64,000 nt of DNA. Origin: Stenotrophomonas maltophilia. GTDB lineage: Bacteria > Pseudomonadota > Gammaproteobacteria > Xanthomonadales > Xanthomonadaceae. The notes under the pieces were generated by a model that saw only the letters and a list, made by a program, of their open reading frames with translations, had not been told where the DNA came from and made no database searches. The position numbers and the translations under genes were made by a program. Below are positions 62,067 to 64,000 of the stretch, piece after piece; within the stretch, counting starts at the first letter, position 1; each line of letters starts with the position of its first letter. The DNA is taken from positions 2,240,750 through 2,304,749 of the forward strand of contig NZ_CP033877.1 in the NCBI RefSeq assembly GCF_006970445.1. The letters run 5' to 3'.

Positions 62067-63107
62067 ATGGATCGACGGCAATTCCTGGCCACCCTGGCCG
62101 CCACGGCAGCGTTCACCCCCCTGCCCTCCGGGTGGGCCCTTGCCAGCCACAGCGCAGACTGGAAATGGTTGCAGGGCAACTGGCAGGTCCGGCACCAACG
62201 GCTGAAGGACCGCCTCGTGGGCGATACCCGTTGGGAAGCCTTCACCGGCGCCAGCGCGGTCTGGCTCACCCTGGGCGGGCTCGGCACCATCGATGACAAC
62301 GTCATGGCGCTGCCTTCGGGCCCCTACAGGGGCCTGGGCGTGCGTGCCTTTGATCCAGTGTCTTCCACGTGGGCGATCTGGTGGATCGATGGACGCAACC
62401 CTGCCCATATCGAAGCGCCCGTGCGCGGCATCTTCGAAGGCGATGGCGGCAGCTTCCGCGGTCGCGATGACTTCAAAGGGCGCCCCATCGAGGTCTGGTT
62501 CCGCTGGCATGACATCCATGGCGATGAGCCGTGGTGGGAACAGGCGTTCTCCGACGATGCCGGTGCGCACTGGGAAGTGAACTGGCGCAACTGGTTCCGG
62601 CGCACTGCGGCGGCCCCCTCTCCGCTTCCGAAGCGGCCGGATGCACCGGGTGATTTTGATTTCCTGGTCGGTCGCTGGAACGTGCGCCATCGCCGCCTGC
62701 GCGCTCGGCTGGCAGGCAGTGATGCGTGGGACGCGTTCAACGGCACCCTGCACAACTGGCCGGTGCTGGGGGGATTCGGTAACGTGGGTGACAACCTGAT
62801 GGACGTGCCGGGAGCACCGCTGCGCGGCATGGGCATCCGCGCCTGGAATGTGGCGGAGCAGCACTGGCGGAGCTGGTGGCTGGATGGCCGGGAGCCGACC
62901 CGGATCGGCGCGCCGCTGCGCGGTGGTTTCGAGGCTGGTGTCGGCCGCTTCTTCGGCGAGGACCAGCACGACGGGCGGGCGATCCAGACGCGGGTGATCT
63001 GGTCACGCATTACCCCGCATTCGGCGCGCTGGGAACAGGCGGCCTCGGCCGATGGTGGACGCAGCTGGGAAACCAACTGGGTCAGCGACTTCGAGCGACA
63101 GGCATGA
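62067..63107 (+). CDS. Tat-type exported protein with two tandem DUF1579-like domains
   Basis: The 346-residue protein starts with a twin-arginine-like signal (MDRRQFLATLAATAAF, end GWALA). Two repeats of about 150 residues follow: DWKWLQGNWQVRHQRLKDRL ... GLGTIDDNV and DFDFLVGRWNVRHRRLRARL ... GGFGNVGDN. Each has WWxDGR and a late W-rich strand. The ATG at 62067 is preferred over 62061 because AAGGA lies 9 nt upstream of it. The function is unknown; the stop overlaps the next gene's ATG. Confidence 0.82.
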   Translation: MDRRQFLATLAATAAFTPLPSGWALASHSADWKWLQGNWQVRHQRLKDRLVGDTRWEAFTGASAVWLTLGGLGTIDDNVMALPSGPYRGLGVRAFDPVSSTWAIWWIDGRNPAHIEAPVRGIFEGDGGSFRGRDDFKGRPIEVWFRWHDIHGDEPWWEQAFSDDAGAHWEVNWRNWFRRTAAAPSPLPKRPDAPGDFDFLVGRWNVRHRRLRARLAGSDAWDAFNGTLHNWPVLGGFGNVGDNLMDVPGAPLRGMGIRAWNVAEQHWRSWWLDGREPTRIGAPLRGGFEAGVGRFFGEDQHDGRAIQTRVIWSRITPHSARWEQAASADGGRSWETNWVSDFERQA

Positions 63108-63985
63108 AGGCGCTGTTGGCCGTGGTGCTGCTGGTTGCTGCGTCACCTCCCGCGTCTCCATCTAGGCTGCTGCAGATCGTCGGCGCCGCCGAACGCTTTG
63201 CCCCGGGCGTTGCATCCACGCAGCATGACGAGATTCGACTGACCTTGAGCCCGGACGGAAAAACCGCACTGTGGTTCAGCCGCAACCGGCCCGGCGGTCC
63301 GGGCGGGTATGACATCTGGGTCTCCCACCACGATGGGCAGCGCTGGCGGCCGGCGACGCCGGTCTCGTTCAACACGCCGGGCCGTGACTTCGATCCCGCC
63401 TTTTCCGCCGATGGCCGTGTGGTGTATTTCTGTTCGGATCGAGCAGGCGGCCAGGGCGGCGACGATCTGTATCGAGTGAGCGTGGAACGCCACGGTCGCT
63501 TCGGGGAACCGGAGAATCTGGGGCCTGCGGTGAACAGTGCGGCCGACGAGTTCGCGCCGATGCTCTCGCCGGACGGTCGTACGCTGTTGTTCTCCAGCGA
63601 TCGTGCGGGCGGTGCCGGCGGCCATGACCTCTACAGCGCGGCGATGATCGGCGGCGTCGCGCAGCCGGCACGGCCGCTGGCGGGAGACCTCAATACCGCA
63701 GCGCAGGAGTTCGATGCCACGTTCCTGGGCGACGGCCGAACGGTGGTGTTTGCCCGCGCCCTGGACTTCGGCAGTGCACCGGTGCGCCAGTTCATTGCCT
63801 ACGCGCATGGAGGCCGTTATGACGCAGGCCTTGCATTGACCTCGCCCTTGAACGAGGCCTCCGGCGACAGCTACGGCGCGATGCTGGATGGCTCGCAACC
63901 CGGCACCTTGACCTATTCGGCGCGGCGCGCGGACGGTGCAGGGTTGGACCTGTACCGCATCCGCTACCGGATGTCGCGACCCTGA
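63104..63985 (+). CDS. Secreted PD40/TolB-like beta-propeller protein
   Basis: The 293-residue protein has a short signal peptide (LLAVVLLVAASPPA). Repeated PD40 blades are visible: LSPDGKTALWFSRNRPGGPGGYDIW, FSADGRVVYFCSDRAGGQGGDDLYR and LSPDGRTLLFSSDRAGGAGGHDLYS. This propeller type occurs in OmpA-family and TolB-like periplasmic proteins that bind partners. The ATG overlaps the stop of the duplicated Tat protein, so the two are a coupled pair. Confidence 0.9.
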   Translation: MKALLAVVLLVAASPPASPSRLLQIVGAAERFAPGVASTQHDEIRLTLSPDGKTALWFSRNRPGGPGGYDIWVSHHDGQRWRPATPVSFNTPGRDFDPAFSADGRVVYFCSDRAGGQGGDDLYRVSVERHGRFGEPENLGPAVNSAADEFAPMLSPDGRTLLFSSDRAGGAGGHDLYSAAMIGGVAQPARPLAGDLNTAAQEFDATFLGDGRTVVFARALDFGSAPVRQFIAYAHGGRYDAGLALTSPLNEASGDSYGAMLDGSQPGTLTYSARRADGAGLDLYRIRYRMSRP

Positions 63986-64000
63986 AGGCAGGTGGTGTCG

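Noticed and set aside
1..64000. Search by eye for tRNA, rRNA, CRISPR arrays, integrases and transposases
   Set aside because: Nothing convincing was seen. Weak tRNA genes could be missed without a covariance search.

Overview
The window is one 64 kb stretch of high-GC DNA with dense, mostly short operons. The gene content points to Xanthomonadaceae and most likely a member of the Stenotrophomonas maltophilia complex: many LysR/TetR regulators with divergent targets, TonB-dependent receptors, a MesD/MesX methionine module, a CrbS-type sensor kinase, and two copies of a GTAG-flanked short palindrome that looks like the SMAG REP family of that species. I saw no rRNA, tRNA, CRISPR array, integrase or complete insertion sequence. 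It reads as chromosome with a few accessory patches.

Region by region. 1-5.1 kb: the tail of a probable small efflux protein, a large autotransporter whose passenger starts with a ClpP-like domain, three small unknown genes and two SMAG-like palindromes. 5.1-9.9 kb: a self-contained ECF41 stress locus. It holds an ECF41 sigma factor, an AhpD/carboxymuconolactone decarboxylase-type protein, a cupin, and on the other strand a lone sigma-region-4 protein, a LysR regulator, an NmrA-like oxidoreductase and an Ohr-type peroxidase. Two ECF41-type promoters (TGTCACA, 16 nt, CGTC) precede the sigma gene and the opposite-strand operon, each ending 8-9 nt before an ATG. 10-16.1 kb: a metallo-hydrolase, an NTF2-like protein, a TetR regulator with a clear operator, a chloroperoxidase-type hydrolase and a UvrA2-like ATPase. 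16.2-23.4 kb: two LysR-controlled metabolic units (FAD monooxygenase; MFS/aldo-keto reductase/cupin/hydrolase).

23.4-29.8 kb: an iron acquisition unit (FecI, FecR, siderophore receptor, PepSY reductase). 29.8-31.4 kb: a broken LysR gene and two overlapping orphan genes, probably an insertion scar. 32-37 kb: a MetR / MetF-like / flavin reductase / MesX / MesD methionine module. 37-39 kb: small secreted proteins including a trypsin-like protease and an excalibur protein whose ribosome-binding site lies inside a perfect hairpin.

39.1-49.7 kb: a probable polyester or hydroxyacyl utilisation locus: secreted PHB-depolymerase-type esterase, TonB receptor, alpha/beta hydrolase, MaoC hydratase, CrbS/CrbR-like two-component system and acyl-CoA ligase, with a shared GGACCTAGGT element in front of both outer transcription units. 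49.9-52.8 kb: a NUDIX protein followed by a protein with nucleotidyltransferase-like motifs and a proline-rich insert, not recognised as any described system. 52.8-64 kb: secreted hydrolases, a DRGH nuclease, a HAD phosphatase, a LysR-AraC-VOC-membrane operon, and a Tat-type internally duplicated protein coupled to a PD40 beta-propeller protein.

The strongest candidates for something undescribed are the stand-alone sigma-4 protein inside an ECF41-driven operon, the NUDIX/nucleotidyltransferase-like pair, and the polyester locus with its shared operator.
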